A DNA stretch of 64,000 nucleotides from Sphingomonadales bacterium UBA656 (GTDB taxonomy: Bacteria > Pseudomonadota > Alphaproteobacteria > Sphingomonadales > Sphingomonadaceae), in NCBI GenBank assembly GCA_002299895.1, contig DBOC01000012.1, positions 1-64,000 of the forward strand, in the 5' to 3' direction. The stretch's first letter is position 1. Each line of letters starts with the position of its first letter. A program made the translations under genes and the position numbers. The notes under the pieces were generated by a model. That model saw only the letters and a program-made list of their open reading frames with translations. It was not told the origin of the DNA and did no database searches. Below, piece after piece: positions 27,401 through 37,029 of the stretch.

Positions 27401-28546
27401 ATGACTTTAAATGGCCCCATTGATTCGTCTACGCGGAACAGCAATCTGACCGCGCACGCGCAAACAACCGATGTCCAGAAGGATACCGATGTTGCGATGC
27501 GCGCAGCGGCGCTCAAGCGCGTACCCGATGATAAGGCGATGCTGCGCGCTGTGGCTGAATTGACCCGCGACTTGGGAACGCCCAATCCACGTATTTTCTG
27601 GTCTGACTTTCTGGCTTCGGCCTTTTTGGGCTATGCTGGCCTGGCCATCGCAATCCTGTCCAGCAATCTTTGGCTGCAATGCGTGGCGGGGCTGGTATCA
27701 GTGCTTGCGCTCTATCGTGCGGGCGGCTTCATCCATGAAGTCAGCCATGTAAAACATTCCGCCCTGCCCGGCTTCCGCTTTGGCTTTAACGCGGTAATCG
27801 GTGTGCCTCTGCTCGTACCATCATACATGTATGAAGGCATTCACAATCTCCATCATGCCCGCACACGATATGGGACGGATCAGGACCCCGAATATCTGCC
27901 GCTGGCGTTGATGAAACCTTGGACCTTACCTTTGTTCATATTCGCCTCGCTGCTCGCGCCCTTTGCTTTGCTATTCCGCAACGCTGTGCTTGCGCCGCTC
28001 TCGCTCTTTATCCCTGTGCTTCGTAGGATTGTGGTGGAACGATATTCGGGCCTGGCGATCAATCCCGCCTTCCGCCGTCGCCCGGCCGAAGGCGAAGCGC
28101 ATCGCAACTGGATCATACAAGAAACCGCCGCGAGCATTTGGTCCATTGTCCTGCTTGGCGGGGTGTTCAGCGGCTTTATTCCTCTAAACGCTTTCCTGAT
28201 TTTCCTCGCCATCGTCTCCAGCGTTGCCGTGCTGAACCAAGTCCGCACGCTGGTTGCGCATCTGTGGGAAAATGATGGCGAGCCCTTGAGCGTCACCGCG
28301 CAATTCCTCGACAGCGTCAATGTGCCGCCGCCGGGCATGCTGGCATCGATTTGGGCACCCGTAGGGCTACGTTACCACGCGTTACACCATTTGCTCCCCA
28401 GCGTGCCTTATCATGCCTTGGGTGAAGCCCACCGTCGCCTGACCGCACAATTGGCCCCCGACTCCGCCTACCACCGCGCAAATTATGATGGTTTGGCCGG
28501 ATTGTTAACGCGGCTGGCCCGCAGCACGTTTGCGCGCGGCGCCTAA
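27401..28546 (+). CDS. Fatty acid desaturase family membrane protein
   Basis: 381 residues with the three di-iron histidine clusters of membrane desaturases/hydroxylases: HEVSHVKH (about 114), HNLHHARTRYG (about 147) and HALHHLLPSVPYHALGEAH near the C-terminus. Four to six hydrophobic spans lie between (about 65-105, 175-200, 245-265). The substrate could be an acyl chain, a carotenoid or a sphingolipid; sequence alone does not decide. The non-hydrophobic N-terminal 60 residues are charged and probably cytosolic. Confidence 0.88.
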   Translation: MTLNGPIDSSTRNSNLTAHAQTTDVQKDTDVAMRAAALKRVPDDKAMLRAVAELTRDLGTPNPRIFWSDFLASAFLGYAGLAIAILSSNLWLQCVAGLVSVLALYRAGGFIHEVSHVKHSALPGFRFGFNAVIGVPLLVPSYMYEGIHNLHHARTRYGTDQDPEYLPLALMKPWTLPLFIFASLLAPFALLFRNAVLAPLSLFIPVLRRIVVERYSGLAINPAFRRRPAEGEAHRNWIIQETAASIWSIVLLGGVFSGFIPLNAFLIFLAIVSSVAVLNQVRTLVAHLWENDGEPLSVTAQFLDSVNVPPPGMLASIWAPVGLRYHALHHLLPSVPYHALGEAHRRLTAQLAPDSAYHRANYDGLAGLLTRLARSTFARGA

Positions 28547-28682
28547 ACGGCAACATTTATCGCAGACCAGAAAGGGCCGCGAAGTTAGTTGTCACATTAC
28601 AAAAAACTGGAGCCGCAGCAGATATGTTGGGCGCGCATAAGAAATGAATGACCCGAGACGCTTCAGCGGAACGACAGCTTTC

Positions 28683-30254
28683 TCACTCAGCGAGATAGGC
28701 GGCTAGGCCAACGGTCGCGGCAGCAGCAATCAGAGCAAGATAGGGCAGGAAGCCAGCTTTCGGTTGCACACTTGCCTCGTCTAAAACGAGATTGTCTGCC
28801 CCTGCTGAGGTCGGAAATTGCCCTTTATCCTGAATATAATGACGGAAGGCGAAAACCGGGATGATTAGCAAAACGGCCAAGAGGCCGTTGCGTAGCGTCC
28901 CATCGCCCCACACATTTGCGCCGGCGCCCATCCAAACCATATTCACAAAACCAAGGACAGCCCCTGTCGCGAGTAGCCAAGTCGGGCAGCGATACGGCCG
29001 GTTCCAATCACCCCGGTCAATCCGATGAATCCATCCAGACTGAAGGTTGAGGAAATTGAACACAAAATAGCAAACGTTTGAAATCATCAGCACCGCGAAA
29101 TAGTCGGATGCAAGCAGGAGCACGATGTTAAATACCAAGTCTGTCCACATCGCAGCGGTCGGCGCGCCATGGGCATTGACCCGGGAAAGGTAACGCGGAA
29201 ACCAGCCATCCACCGATGCCTGATACAAGGTACGTGAAGAGCCCATCATTGATGTCATCACAATCAACAATAGCGCGAGGACGAGCATCACAATCAGTAG
29301 GTTGCCGACAACTGCGCCTCCGCCCAATATTTTGGCAAGCGCATTAGCAACACCCGAGCCATCATAAATGGTTGGATCGAGCATGCCCTCCAGCCCCAGC
29401 GACGCTTGAAAGACGAGCGGCACGAGCGTGAAAATCGCCATGCACAAAAGGCCCGATGCAAAAATCGCGCGGGCGGTATCCTTTGCCGGATCGCGGAATT
29501 CACGCGTGTAGCAGACGGCTGTTTCAAAACCATAAGTTGACCACCCCGCCCCGAACATTGCGCCTGCCAGAAGCGTTAGCCCTGCCGCATTCCATGTTCC
29601 AAATCCGATCTCCCCCGCGGCATCGCGTACCATCGGCAAGATTGGGAACAGATTTTCGGTCGGCAGATCTCCTGTAATTAGGGGGATTATGCCGACAAGC
29701 AACAGTGGCAACATGCAGGCAATACCAAGAATTTTTTGGAAATGCGCGGCACGTGCAGCGCCATGATGCTGAAGTGCAAAAGTCAGCAGCAGGAACCCTG
29801 TCGCGATGATAGAAACGAGATTGATTCTAAGATGTAAACCTTCCCGAACGAAATCAAGCGGAAGGAGATCGAGCTGCCATTGGCGGATCGCAGCATCTGC
29901 GGGAAATAGGCTGGCCATGACATAGCCGGCGCCAAGACTTGTTCCGAGAGCCAACACCGGCGACCATGCAAGCCAGTTGCACCAGACCGAGATCGGCGCG
30001 ATGAACTTGCCATAAGGAAGCCATCCTGCCGCCCCGTAGACCGATGCCCCACCAGACTTATTCGGATAAAGTCCGGCAATTTCAGCATAGACAAAGCATT
30101 GCATGAACCCCATCAGAATGGAGGCGATCCAGATAACCCAACTGGGCTGGCCGATCATTGTGGCGATGCCGCCCATGGTCAGGAGAACGCCGGCGGGCAC
30201 CCCGCTCGATGCCCAGAAAGCATCCTTCCAATCAAGTTGGCGTTGCAACTGCAT
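28683..30254 (-). CDS. APC superfamily amino acid permease
   Basis: 523 residues with about 12 to 14 hydrophobic segments and the APC-type first helix around SGVPAGVLLTMGGIATMIG. Family members carry amino acids or polyamines with protons or by exchange. GCAGGAAGCC before ATG 30254 supports this start rather than 30302. It follows a TonB-dependent receptor on the same strand after 130 bases; the pair could move one small amino compound across both membranes, which is inference. Confidence 0.88.
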   Translation of the reverse strand: MQLQRQLDWKDAFWASSGVPAGVLLTMGGIATMIGQPSWVIWIASILMGFMQCFVYAEIAGLYPNKSGGASVYGAAGWLPYGKFIAPISVWCNWLAWSPVLALGTSLGAGYVMASLFPADAAIRQWQLDLLPLDFVREGLHLRINLVSIIATGFLLLTFALQHHGAARAAHFQKILGIACMLPLLLVGIIPLITGDLPTENLFPILPMVRDAAGEIGFGTWNAAGLTLLAGAMFGAGWSTYGFETAVCYTREFRDPAKDTARAIFASGLLCMAIFTLVPLVFQASLGLEGMLDPTIYDGSGVANALAKILGGGAVVGNLLIVMLVLALLLIVMTSMMGSSRTLYQASVDGWFPRYLSRVNAHGAPTAAMWTDLVFNIVLLLASDYFAVLMISNVCYFVFNFLNLQSGWIHRIDRGDWNRPYRCPTWLLATGAVLGFVNMVWMGAGANVWGDGTLRNGLLAVLLIIPVFAFRHYIQDKGQFPTSAGADNLVLDEASVQPKAGFLPYLALIAAAATVGLAAYLAE

Positions 30255-30384
30255 TGGGCTTCCTGCTTGTCCTGTGCTCCCTACCGCCGCTGTGCTCGCC
30301 ACCGGTCTTCTCCCCCAGAGAATGCAGGGCCAACCGCTGAAAACAAATCAGAAGTTGGCCCAATTTTTTCCTGCACTCAGCGCA

Positions 30385-32826
30385 TCAATTGCCGAAGTTA
30401 TAGCGAACCGTAAGCCCCCAGGTGCGTGGCTTGGCGTAGACGCCCAACGTATCCCCCCAATAGAGCGAACCATCGAAAGCATAGACGCGGTAGGCACGGT
30501 TAAAGAGGTTGTTCACGAACAGGGCTACGTCGACCTTCTCATCGGCTGTGGTGAAGCCAAGGCGGCCGTTGGCAACGCCATAGCCACCTTCCCGCTCCAC
30601 AGGTGCACACATGACAGTGAAGCACATCTTACTCTGGAAGATCGCATCGGCCTGAACCGAAGCCGTACCGCCTGCCAACGCAAATTCATAACGTGCCATC
30701 GCGCTACCTGAAAGCTTTGGTGCTTGCGGAAGCTCATGCGTCACAACCGTAACGCCATCCGGCAGCAGTACATTCTCAACTTCGCTATCTTGCAAGGCAC
30801 CGGCGAGTTGAAGGGTTAACCCCGGGGCAGGCCGCGTCGTGAAGTCTGCTTCAATGCCTTTGACAGTGGCGGGAAGGTTGCGGACAACCTGCGTAAACCC
30901 GACCTGCACAAACGCCTGATAATTTTTATAATCATAATAAAATGCGGCGAGGTTGAATGTCGTGCCCGGTGCCAGCGTCGTTTTCAAACCGACTTCATAA
31001 TCGTTCAGTGTCTCAGGCCGATAAGCCAGATTGTTCAGCGTATCGACCAGCTGTGACGGGAACGGTGTTCCGGTCGAAAAAGTGAAACCGCCAGATTTTG
31101 AGCCACGGTTATAGCTGGCATAAACCAAAACATTGTCGCTAGGCTTATAGTCAATCTCTGCACGTGCGGTGACACCACTGAAATTCGGCGAGGCGGCATC
31201 CGGCGTAATGGTCACGCCAGATGTGCCGGCTCCATAAGTCCATGTTCTGGGCGTGTTGGTGCCCGTTAGGTCAGTGTAGGAAATGCCATTTGGTCCAAAA
31301 CGAAGCGAAAGCGCGTAGAGCGGCAAAGTGTGGACCGCGGCGTAATTCCCAACCTTGTGATCATGCCAATAGCGCAAGCCGCCGATCACCTTAACCTGAT
31401 CGCTCACTTCATATTCATTCTGGGCAAAGATGGCGTACGACGTCGTCTTCTGCGTAAAATTCACGCTGGGATCATAGCCGGCGAACGGCGTTGCGTACTT
31501 TGCCTTATACTTCCCATCGATAATCATACCAAAGGCGCCGACCGTTAGGAAATTGCGGTCCGATGTCTTGGAAAGCCTCAATTCCTGAGAATATTGGTTC
31601 ACGTTGGCGTCTTGGAAGAACACGGTTCCTGATCCGTAACATGTCAGCGTGGTGTTTGGCGCAGGGCATGGCGCAGTTGCGGGCGGCGTTACATTTTCAA
31701 CATATGGTATTTCGGGCGGACCATTGCCGCTTTCGATGTAGAATTTGTCGACATGCTGATAATCCGAAATCGAGGTCACATCGAAGCCGCCAACTTCAGC
31801 ATCAATCCGCAGCGTGCTACCAAACAGCTTTCGGTCGACATAGGCATCGCCCGTACCAGCCGTCTTCCAAGGGCTTCCCCCCTGCGACGCTGCGATTTCC
31901 GGATTGAAATAGCCATTGCCAGCTGTCCCGGTCACACCCCAATAAGTGCATGTCGCAGCCGGCGCGAGGAACTCACCCTGAAACTGCGCATTGGGGCAGG
32001 CAGGGCCATAGTTATACACCCCGGCCTGACGTTCCTTGTCCGCCTGCGAATAACGCAACGTTAGCTTCGCTTTAAATGTAGAGCTAGGATGAAAGTCGAA
32101 GATTCCTCGCAAAGCCCAGTGGTTATTCGCGCCCCGGTCCTTCTCTCCCGGAGTGATGTTCTGCATATAACCATCGTCGCGATTGAAAATACCCGACACG
32201 CGGGTGGTCAAATTTTCACTGACAGCGCCAGATACCGCGCCTTCAACCACACTCTGATTGAAACGCCCGTAAGTCAGCCGAACGTAACCGTCCAACTCTT
32301 CGGTTGGCTGGCTCGATATGAACTGAACGGCACCGCCGGTAGCATTCCGACCAAAAAGCGTCCCCTGCGGGCCACGCAAAGCTTCCACCCGTGCCAGATC
32401 GAAGATCGGGAAGCTGGCCGTTGTGATCGAACTGGCGTAAGAATCATCCTGATAAACAGCAACGGGCGGCTCTTGCTGGTCCCCATAATCATTCTGCGAC
32501 ACGCCGCGCATGTTGAAGACAACCTGCGATGAGGAATAAGCATTATACTTCAGGTTCGGAATGGCGGAAACAACGTCTGTCGCGCTTGTGATGTTACGGT
32601 TATCAAGATCGTCCTTGCTCAACACCGAAATTGCGATGCCTATGTCTTGCAACTTCTGTTCGCGCTTTTGCGCCGTAACGATGATTTCTGTGCCATCAGC
32701 ATCCTCTGAGACTGGCTCAGATATTGTCTGCGCAGAAGACACCTGCGCCGTTGCCAACGCAACCGTTAGAGCCGAACTGGCAAGCAAGCACCGCCCAAGC
32801 TGAGCCGCGCGAAATGAATTGTTCAT
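30385..32826 (-). CDS. TonB-dependent receptor (uptake of unknown ligand)
   Basis: 813 residues. Signal peptide (LLASSALTVALATAQVSSAQ, cleavage near 33), plug domain beginning EIIVTAQKREQKLQDI (also the TonB-box region) with LRGPQGTLFGRNATGGAVQF, then a 22-strand barrel ending in TVRYNFGN with terminal aromatic pattern. This is the sphingomonad-type receptor class often tied to aromatic, sterol or glycan uptake; the ligand is unknown. A candidate promoter on the minus strand is TTGCAC (32930-32925), 16 bases, TATCAT (32908-32903), lying only about 20 bases from the tRNA-Gly fragment. Confidence 0.9.
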   Translation of the reverse strand: MNNSFRAAQLGRCLLASSALTVALATAQVSSAQTISEPVSEDADGTEIIVTAQKREQKLQDIGIAISVLSKDDLDNRNITSATDVVSAIPNLKYNAYSSSQVVFNMRGVSQNDYGDQQEPPVAVYQDDSYASSITTASFPIFDLARVEALRGPQGTLFGRNATGGAVQFISSQPTEELDGYVRLTYGRFNQSVVEGAVSGAVSENLTTRVSGIFNRDDGYMQNITPGEKDRGANNHWALRGIFDFHPSSTFKAKLTLRYSQADKERQAGVYNYGPACPNAQFQGEFLAPAATCTYWGVTGTAGNGYFNPEIAASQGGSPWKTAGTGDAYVDRKLFGSTLRIDAEVGGFDVTSISDYQHVDKFYIESGNGPPEIPYVENVTPPATAPCPAPNTTLTCYGSGTVFFQDANVNQYSQELRLSKTSDRNFLTVGAFGMIIDGKYKAKYATPFAGYDPSVNFTQKTTSYAIFAQNEYEVSDQVKVIGGLRYWHDHKVGNYAAVHTLPLYALSLRFGPNGISYTDLTGTNTPRTWTYGAGTSGVTITPDAASPNFSGVTARAEIDYKPSDNVLVYASYNRGSKSGGFTFSTGTPFPSQLVDTLNNLAYRPETLNDYEVGLKTTLAPGTTFNLAAFYYDYKNYQAFVQVGFTQVVRNLPATVKGIEADFTTRPAPGLTLQLAGALQDSEVENVLLPDGVTVVTHELPQAPKLSGSAMARYEFALAGGTASVQADAIFQSKMCFTVMCAPVEREGGYGVANGRLGFTTADEKVDVALFVNNLFNRAYRVYAFDGSLYWGDTLGVYAKPRTWGLTVRYNFGN

Positions 32827-32940
32827 AAAAATATCCCCCGTTGTTACGACACGCGCTGCAGATATTTTTCAGCTGTCAGCGTCACTTATCCCTTGATGAG
32901 GCATGATACGCATAATGTTATAGAGTGCAAGCCGGCAGCT

Positions 32941-33119
32941 TTGAAATTATTGGAGCGGGCGAAGGGATTCGAACTCTCGACCCCAACCTTGGCAAGATCC
33001 GGTTCGATGTAATTTTGCCGTTACATCAGATAGTTATTTGGCCCTTGAGAAATCCGAACATTTTCAGCGGCATTTTCTCAGAAAGCTTTGTGTTCTGTGC
33101 TGTAGCGGAAGCCGCCACC
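32941..33119 (-). repeat. Attachment-site remnant 1: tRNA-Gly(GCC) 3' half in a direct repeat
   Basis: 32951-32996 on the minus strand is the 3' half of a tRNA-Gly(GCC): CTTGCCAAGG anticodon arm, GGTCGAGAGTTCGAATCC T-arm and a GCGGGC-related acceptor ending TCCA. The 5' half is absent. The flank to 33119 resembles copies 2 and 3 (AAATCCGAACATTTTCAGCG, then GCTTTGTGTTC and GTAGCGGAAGCCGCC). This copy has an A in the T-stem where the others have G and only one ATCCGAACA unit, so it looks oldest. Confidence 0.85.
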
Positions 33120-33334
33120 TTAAATAATCCCGCCACTCATCATGTCTGTGCTCTGATTTCCAGAAAAATGCAGAGTGGCGGCATTTGTCACCAATTTCGG
33201 TCATTTTAAAGGTATGTTAGCTGTCAGATTAGGAGACGAAAAATATCTCGGTAAACGTGGATAAACTATGTTAGAATTTTCAATCTTTTTTTAGATGCTT
33301 AACAGGCCTGCCAGCCAATCTTAACCTTTTTCAC

Positions 33335-33374
33335 AATGCAAGCTTTGCATTTACATGACACAAATATCAATAAT
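33335..33374 (+). promoter_or_regulatory. Candidate promoter/operator of the island A TonB receptor
   Basis: AATGCAA-GCT-TTGCATT (33335-33351) is a perfect 7-base-arm palindrome. It overlaps a possible -35 TTGCAT (33345-33350), with AATAAT 18 bases on. The rest of 33120-33456 is AT-rich and shows no gene. Judged by eye. Confidence 0.3.
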
Positions 33375-33456
33375 CGTCAGACATATGAAATATTTCTACA
33401 ATGATGGAGTCTTTTCGCGGAACTAGTCCGCCCCCAAACTAATGGGGACTTTATTT

Positions 33457-35901
33457 ATGTTGTTTATTTCGAAATCTGCAAAACGAAGCGTTAACAAGTT
33501 TGCCACCGTATCAGTAGCGGCGATCTTGGCTGTTTGCTCAACTAGCGTCGCGATGGCGCAAGAAGCCGCCGACGAAGATAGCGCCGGCTTGACCGATATT
33601 GTCGTGACAGCGCAAAAGCGCACTGAAAATCTGCAGGACGTTCCAATCTCGATATCCGTTTTGGGCAGCGATGGAATTGAGAATCGTCATGTTCAGTCAC
33701 TTCTTGATTTGGGTGATGGCGCCATTCCTTCGCTGCGCGTCGCACCATTCTTTTCGCGTCCAGGCGCGCTTATCATCAACGTGCGCGGCGTTGGCGTTTT
33801 GTCAGACAGCAACCAACCAGCCCGCGATCAAGGCGTCGGTGTCTATATTGACGGCGTGTATATGGGCCGTGCCCAAGGCTTGGGAACCGCGCTATATGAC
33901 GTTGAGAACATCGAAGTTCTTAAAGGACCGCAAGGGACATTGTTTGGACGCAACACGGAAGGTGGCGCGGTAAATATTGTCACCAAAAGACCGAGCGGCG
34001 AATTTGGCCTGGATGCAACCTTAGGCTTTGGCAATTACGGAAGCTACAGGGCCGAGGCGCATCTTGACTTGCCCGAGACAAATAACGTCAGCCTCAAATT
34101 CGACGGAATCATGACAAAGCGTGATGGTTTCGTGAAGAACCCGTTCCCAGACGCACTTGATTACGCAAGCTTCGATAAGCGCGGTTTCCGTGCAGAGGCA
34201 CAATGGAAACCATCCACCAATTTTACGGCCAATTTAGCTTTCGATATCGCGCGCGACGCCACAAGCACAAACTATCTGCAATTGGTTGAGGCCCCTGTAG
34301 GCGCTCCAGCGACAGCTACCTCACCGGCGATTTTACCCAATCGACTTGCTAACTTGCCAATCGTGCAGCCACGGCGCGCATCGAGCACCCCGGTTGGTAT
34401 GCCGCAACAAGCAAGCGTCGGAGACACACAGGGCATTCGTGTAGGTTTGAACTGGGATGTGACCGACAATCTGACTTTAAAGTCCATATCATCTTATCGC
34501 GATATGTCGCAGTCACAATATGACAACGCCATCAATATCGTGTCGCTCCAGCAACCACGGACAACCGCAAATCCCACCGCCAGCTTTGTGGGCTTTCAAT
34601 TTGGCCGTTACAGTCTGGCACCATTTGCCCAAGATCAAATCAGTCAGGAATTTCAAGTTATTGGAGATTTCAAGCGCTTGAAATTTGCGGCTGGCGCGCT
34701 TTATTATCGGGAGAATGCAGAGGATAGCGCAAAAGCGTTCAACACTTTGCAATTCACCGACGTTGATGGAACGGCCATCACGGTCCGGCAAATCGATTAT
34801 GCGACACAAGTTGTTCAGCGCGCCAGCCGCGTTGAAACGACAAGCATGGGTGTTTATGGCCAAGCAACCTACACGCCGCCAGTTGCCAATGATGTTTTCC
34901 ACCTAACCCTTGGCGGACGTTGGACGCGGGACGAAAAGGTAGGCGAGCTTTTCACTATTAACGGCACGACGCCAACAATCCCCATCAATGGTGTCAATGT
35001 TACCCGGCCAGTCCCGCTGGACGCCGCTTGGTCGCGTTTTGACCCGTTGGTAAACCTGTCCTTCGATGCGGCTGAAGATGTCCTTATTTACGGAAAATGG
35101 AGCACCGGCTACAAATCGGGTGGCGCAAACTCGCGTTCACTTAGCTATGCGCCGTTTAATCCTGAAACCGTTTCAATGTTTGAAATTGGCGCAAAAGCCG
35201 AATTTCTGGATGGGCGCGCGCGGCTTAATGTCGCTGCCTATCAAGGCGACTATAAATCCATCCAGCTCGACTTTTTCGGCCTGTATGAAGATATCGTCAA
35301 CGGCGTCCGCGTTGCCACAACACGCACCACTTCGGACACGGTGAATGCCCCAGGCACGGGTAAGTTGAGAGGCTTTGAAGCGGAATTCAACTTGGCCCCT
35401 GTTACTGGGCTAACGCTGTCGGCAAGCTATGCTTATAACAGCGTCAAAATTCCTGCGACGCTTAATCCGTTCCCACAACCCGGGAACGTATTCATCACGG
35501 TGCCGGTCCCCATTTATCAGGTTTATACGCCTGAAAATACGGCAAGCGCGTCGATCGATTATGAACTGCCATTAAAAGATTTTACAATCCGCGCACATCT
35601 TGATGGTAACTTCAATGATGGCTTTTACGGCAACTATAGTGATCCCGAATTTGACCCGGTCACCCGTGACGTACGTTATGCGCAGCCAAAAGGTGAAAAA
35701 GCGCTTATCTTTAACGGTCGCATCGCTTTTGCCGACATCGACATGGGCACTTCAGATGCAAAGCTCACCTTTGCGGTCTGGGCGCGAAATCTATTCAACC
35801 AAGAGCATCTATTCTACAAAGCCGGCGCACCACGTTCTGGCGTACAGGGTTTCTTTAACGAACCAAGAACCTTTGGTGTTGAAGCAAAGATCAAGATGTA
35901 A
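33457..35901 (+). CDS. TonB-dependent receptor of island A
   Basis: 814 residues: signal peptide (FATVSVAAILAVCSTSVAMAQ), TonB-box/plug start LTDIVVTAQKRTENLQDVPI, plug motif LKGPQGTLFGRNTEGGAVNI, and a beta-barrel ending VEAKIKM. It belongs to the same broad class as the receptor at 30,385 but is clearly different in sequence. ATG 33457 follows GGGGACTTTATTT; ATG 33442 is an alternative. The SurE-like gene starts 17 bases after its stop, so the two form an operon and the receptor may import the product, or the phosphorylated substrate, of that enzyme. Confidence 0.9.
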   Translation: MLFISKSAKRSVNKFATVSVAAILAVCSTSVAMAQEAADEDSAGLTDIVVTAQKRTENLQDVPISISVLGSDGIENRHVQSLLDLGDGAIPSLRVAPFFSRPGALIINVRGVGVLSDSNQPARDQGVGVYIDGVYMGRAQGLGTALYDVENIEVLKGPQGTLFGRNTEGGAVNIVTKRPSGEFGLDATLGFGNYGSYRAEAHLDLPETNNVSLKFDGIMTKRDGFVKNPFPDALDYASFDKRGFRAEAQWKPSTNFTANLAFDIARDATSTNYLQLVEAPVGAPATATSPAILPNRLANLPIVQPRRASSTPVGMPQQASVGDTQGIRVGLNWDVTDNLTLKSISSYRDMSQSQYDNAINIVSLQQPRTTANPTASFVGFQFGRYSLAPFAQDQISQEFQVIGDFKRLKFAAGALYYRENAEDSAKAFNTLQFTDVDGTAITVRQIDYATQVVQRASRVETTSMGVYGQATYTPPVANDVFHLTLGGRWTRDEKVGELFTINGTTPTIPINGVNVTRPVPLDAAWSRFDPLVNLSFDAAEDVLIYGKWSTGYKSGGANSRSLSYAPFNPETVSMFEIGAKAEFLDGRARLNVAAYQGDYKSIQLDFFGLYEDIVNGVRVATTRTTSDTVNAPGTGKLRGFEAEFNLAPVTGLTLSASYAYNSVKIPATLNPFPQPGNVFITVPVPIYQVYTPENTASASIDYELPLKDFTIRAHLDGNFNDGFYGNYSDPEFDPVTRDVRYAQPKGEKALIFNGRIAFADIDMGTSDAKLTFAVWARNLFNQEHLFYKAGAPRSGVQGFFNEPRTFGVEAKIKM

Positions 35902-35917
35902 AGTTAAGGGATCCGAT

Positions 35918-36898
35918 ATGCGTCACTCATTTGTTGCAGCAGCATTGTTGGCTGTTACCGCACCAGTTGCTGCTGAAGCACGCAATATTGTCATTACCAA
36001 TGATGATGGTCTGACCAGTAATGTGGTCGCGCTGTATAAAGCATTGAAGGCTGACGGCCATGATGTAATCGTATCGATTCCCTGTCAGAATCAAAGCGGA
36101 ATGGGCGCAGCTTTAGGGTTGCGCCCACTTACCCCGTTGGAGACGGCGTGCCGCAACAACGCGGCAAATCCTGGTGCGTCCGGTGCGGGTCCGATGACGC
36201 GTGAAGGGTTGGGGCGTGACTTTTATTATGTGAACTCAACGCCAGTAATGGCGGTGTTATACGGGTTGGATATCGTCGCCATGAAGCGTTGGGGGAAGGC
36301 ACCTGATCTTGTACTCTCCGGCCCCAATGAAGGGCAAAATGTCGGGGCTATTGCTATCAGCAGCGGTACGATCAGCGCAGCGCAATTCGCGGCCTTGCGC
36401 GGGCTGCCAGCAATTGCATTAAGTGCCGGGCAGAACAGCGCAGGCCCCGATTTGGAGAACGCGCAGTCAACCATCGTTGCGGAAAAAAGTGCCGATCTGG
36501 TGCGCGCTTTGGACGCCGCATCAAAAGGCGGTCGGATGCTTCCAGTCGAATTACCGCTAAACATCAATTTCCCTAACGAAGCAAAGGGAGCAAAATTCTG
36601 CGCTTCGAGAATAGGCACCTATAACGCCTACACGCTCACCTTTTCCGAAAATATGGCGGCTAGCGCATCGCCTGAAATGAAGGAAATGGCGCGGACGTAC
36701 AAAATGGATATTCCTGCATTGCCGGGCTTATTACTCGGTCAAAATCCGGCCAAGCCTTCCGCTGACCAATTACAGGATGAATCCTTTCTCCATCTTACCT
36801 GCATTGCCGTATCGCCAATGCAGGCAGGCTATGCCAGTGATGACCGAAATACAGATCAAATTAGCAAAGTTTTGGCAGACTTGGCGCGCGCGAGATGA
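35918..36898 (+). CDS. Secreted SurE-like 5'/3'-nucleotidase
   Basis: 326 residues. After a signal peptide (about 1-21, VAAALLAVTAPVAAEA) comes a SurE fold with catalytic metal motif NDDG (28-31), the Ser of NQSG (60) and SGPNEGQN (134-141). Classical SurE is cytosolic, about 250 residues, and dephosphorylates nucleoside monophosphates and short polyphosphate. This one is exported and longer, with an inserted Cys-containing loop (about 56-95, three or more Cys) that could hold a disulfide. Partnership with the TonB receptor suggests periplasmic phosphate-ester cleavage during uptake. Confidence 0.88.
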   Translation: MRHSFVAAALLAVTAPVAAEARNIVITNDDGLTSNVVALYKALKADGHDVIVSIPCQNQSGMGAALGLRPLTPLETACRNNAANPGASGAGPMTREGLGRDFYYVNSTPVMAVLYGLDIVAMKRWGKAPDLVLSGPNEGQNVGAIAISSGTISAAQFAALRGLPAIALSAGQNSAGPDLENAQSTIVAEKSADLVRALDAASKGGRMLPVELPLNINFPNEAKGAKFCASRIGTYNAYTLTFSENMAASASPEMKEMARTYKMDIPALPGLLLGQNPAKPSADQLQDESFLHLTCIAVSPMQAGYASDDRNTDQISKVLADLARAR

Positions 36899-37025
36899 TT
36901 TAGTCAGTGTTTATGGAAAGCGTCTCGACGACGCTCGTCAGCAATCGACAGCTGAGCGGTCCGCCAATCAGTTTGGCTGGAAAGCGGATATTCGGTTGAG
37001 GCGCACAAATATCCTACTATATTAA
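36885..37025 (+). pseudogene. Relict C-terminus of a duplicate of the 37,030 gene
   Basis: In the frame starting at 36885 the translation ARDDLVSVYGKRLDDARQQS then TAERSANQFG parallels residues 69-101 of the next gene (SRDDIATIYEQCLSEARQQL then IAERGDPTPNRLG). Shared residues include R-D-D, Y, L, A-R-Q-Q, A-E-R, N and G. No start codon or upstream part survives; the frame overlaps the end of the SurE gene, so the older gene was cut when that DNA arrived or the repeat formed. Confidence 0.55.
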
Positions 37026-37029
37026 CGCC

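Noticed and set aside
32925..33209. Open frame with GEGIRTLDPNLGKIRF, and a similar one at 37,266-37,508
   Set aside because: Translation of the tRNA-Gly 3' half, not a gene.
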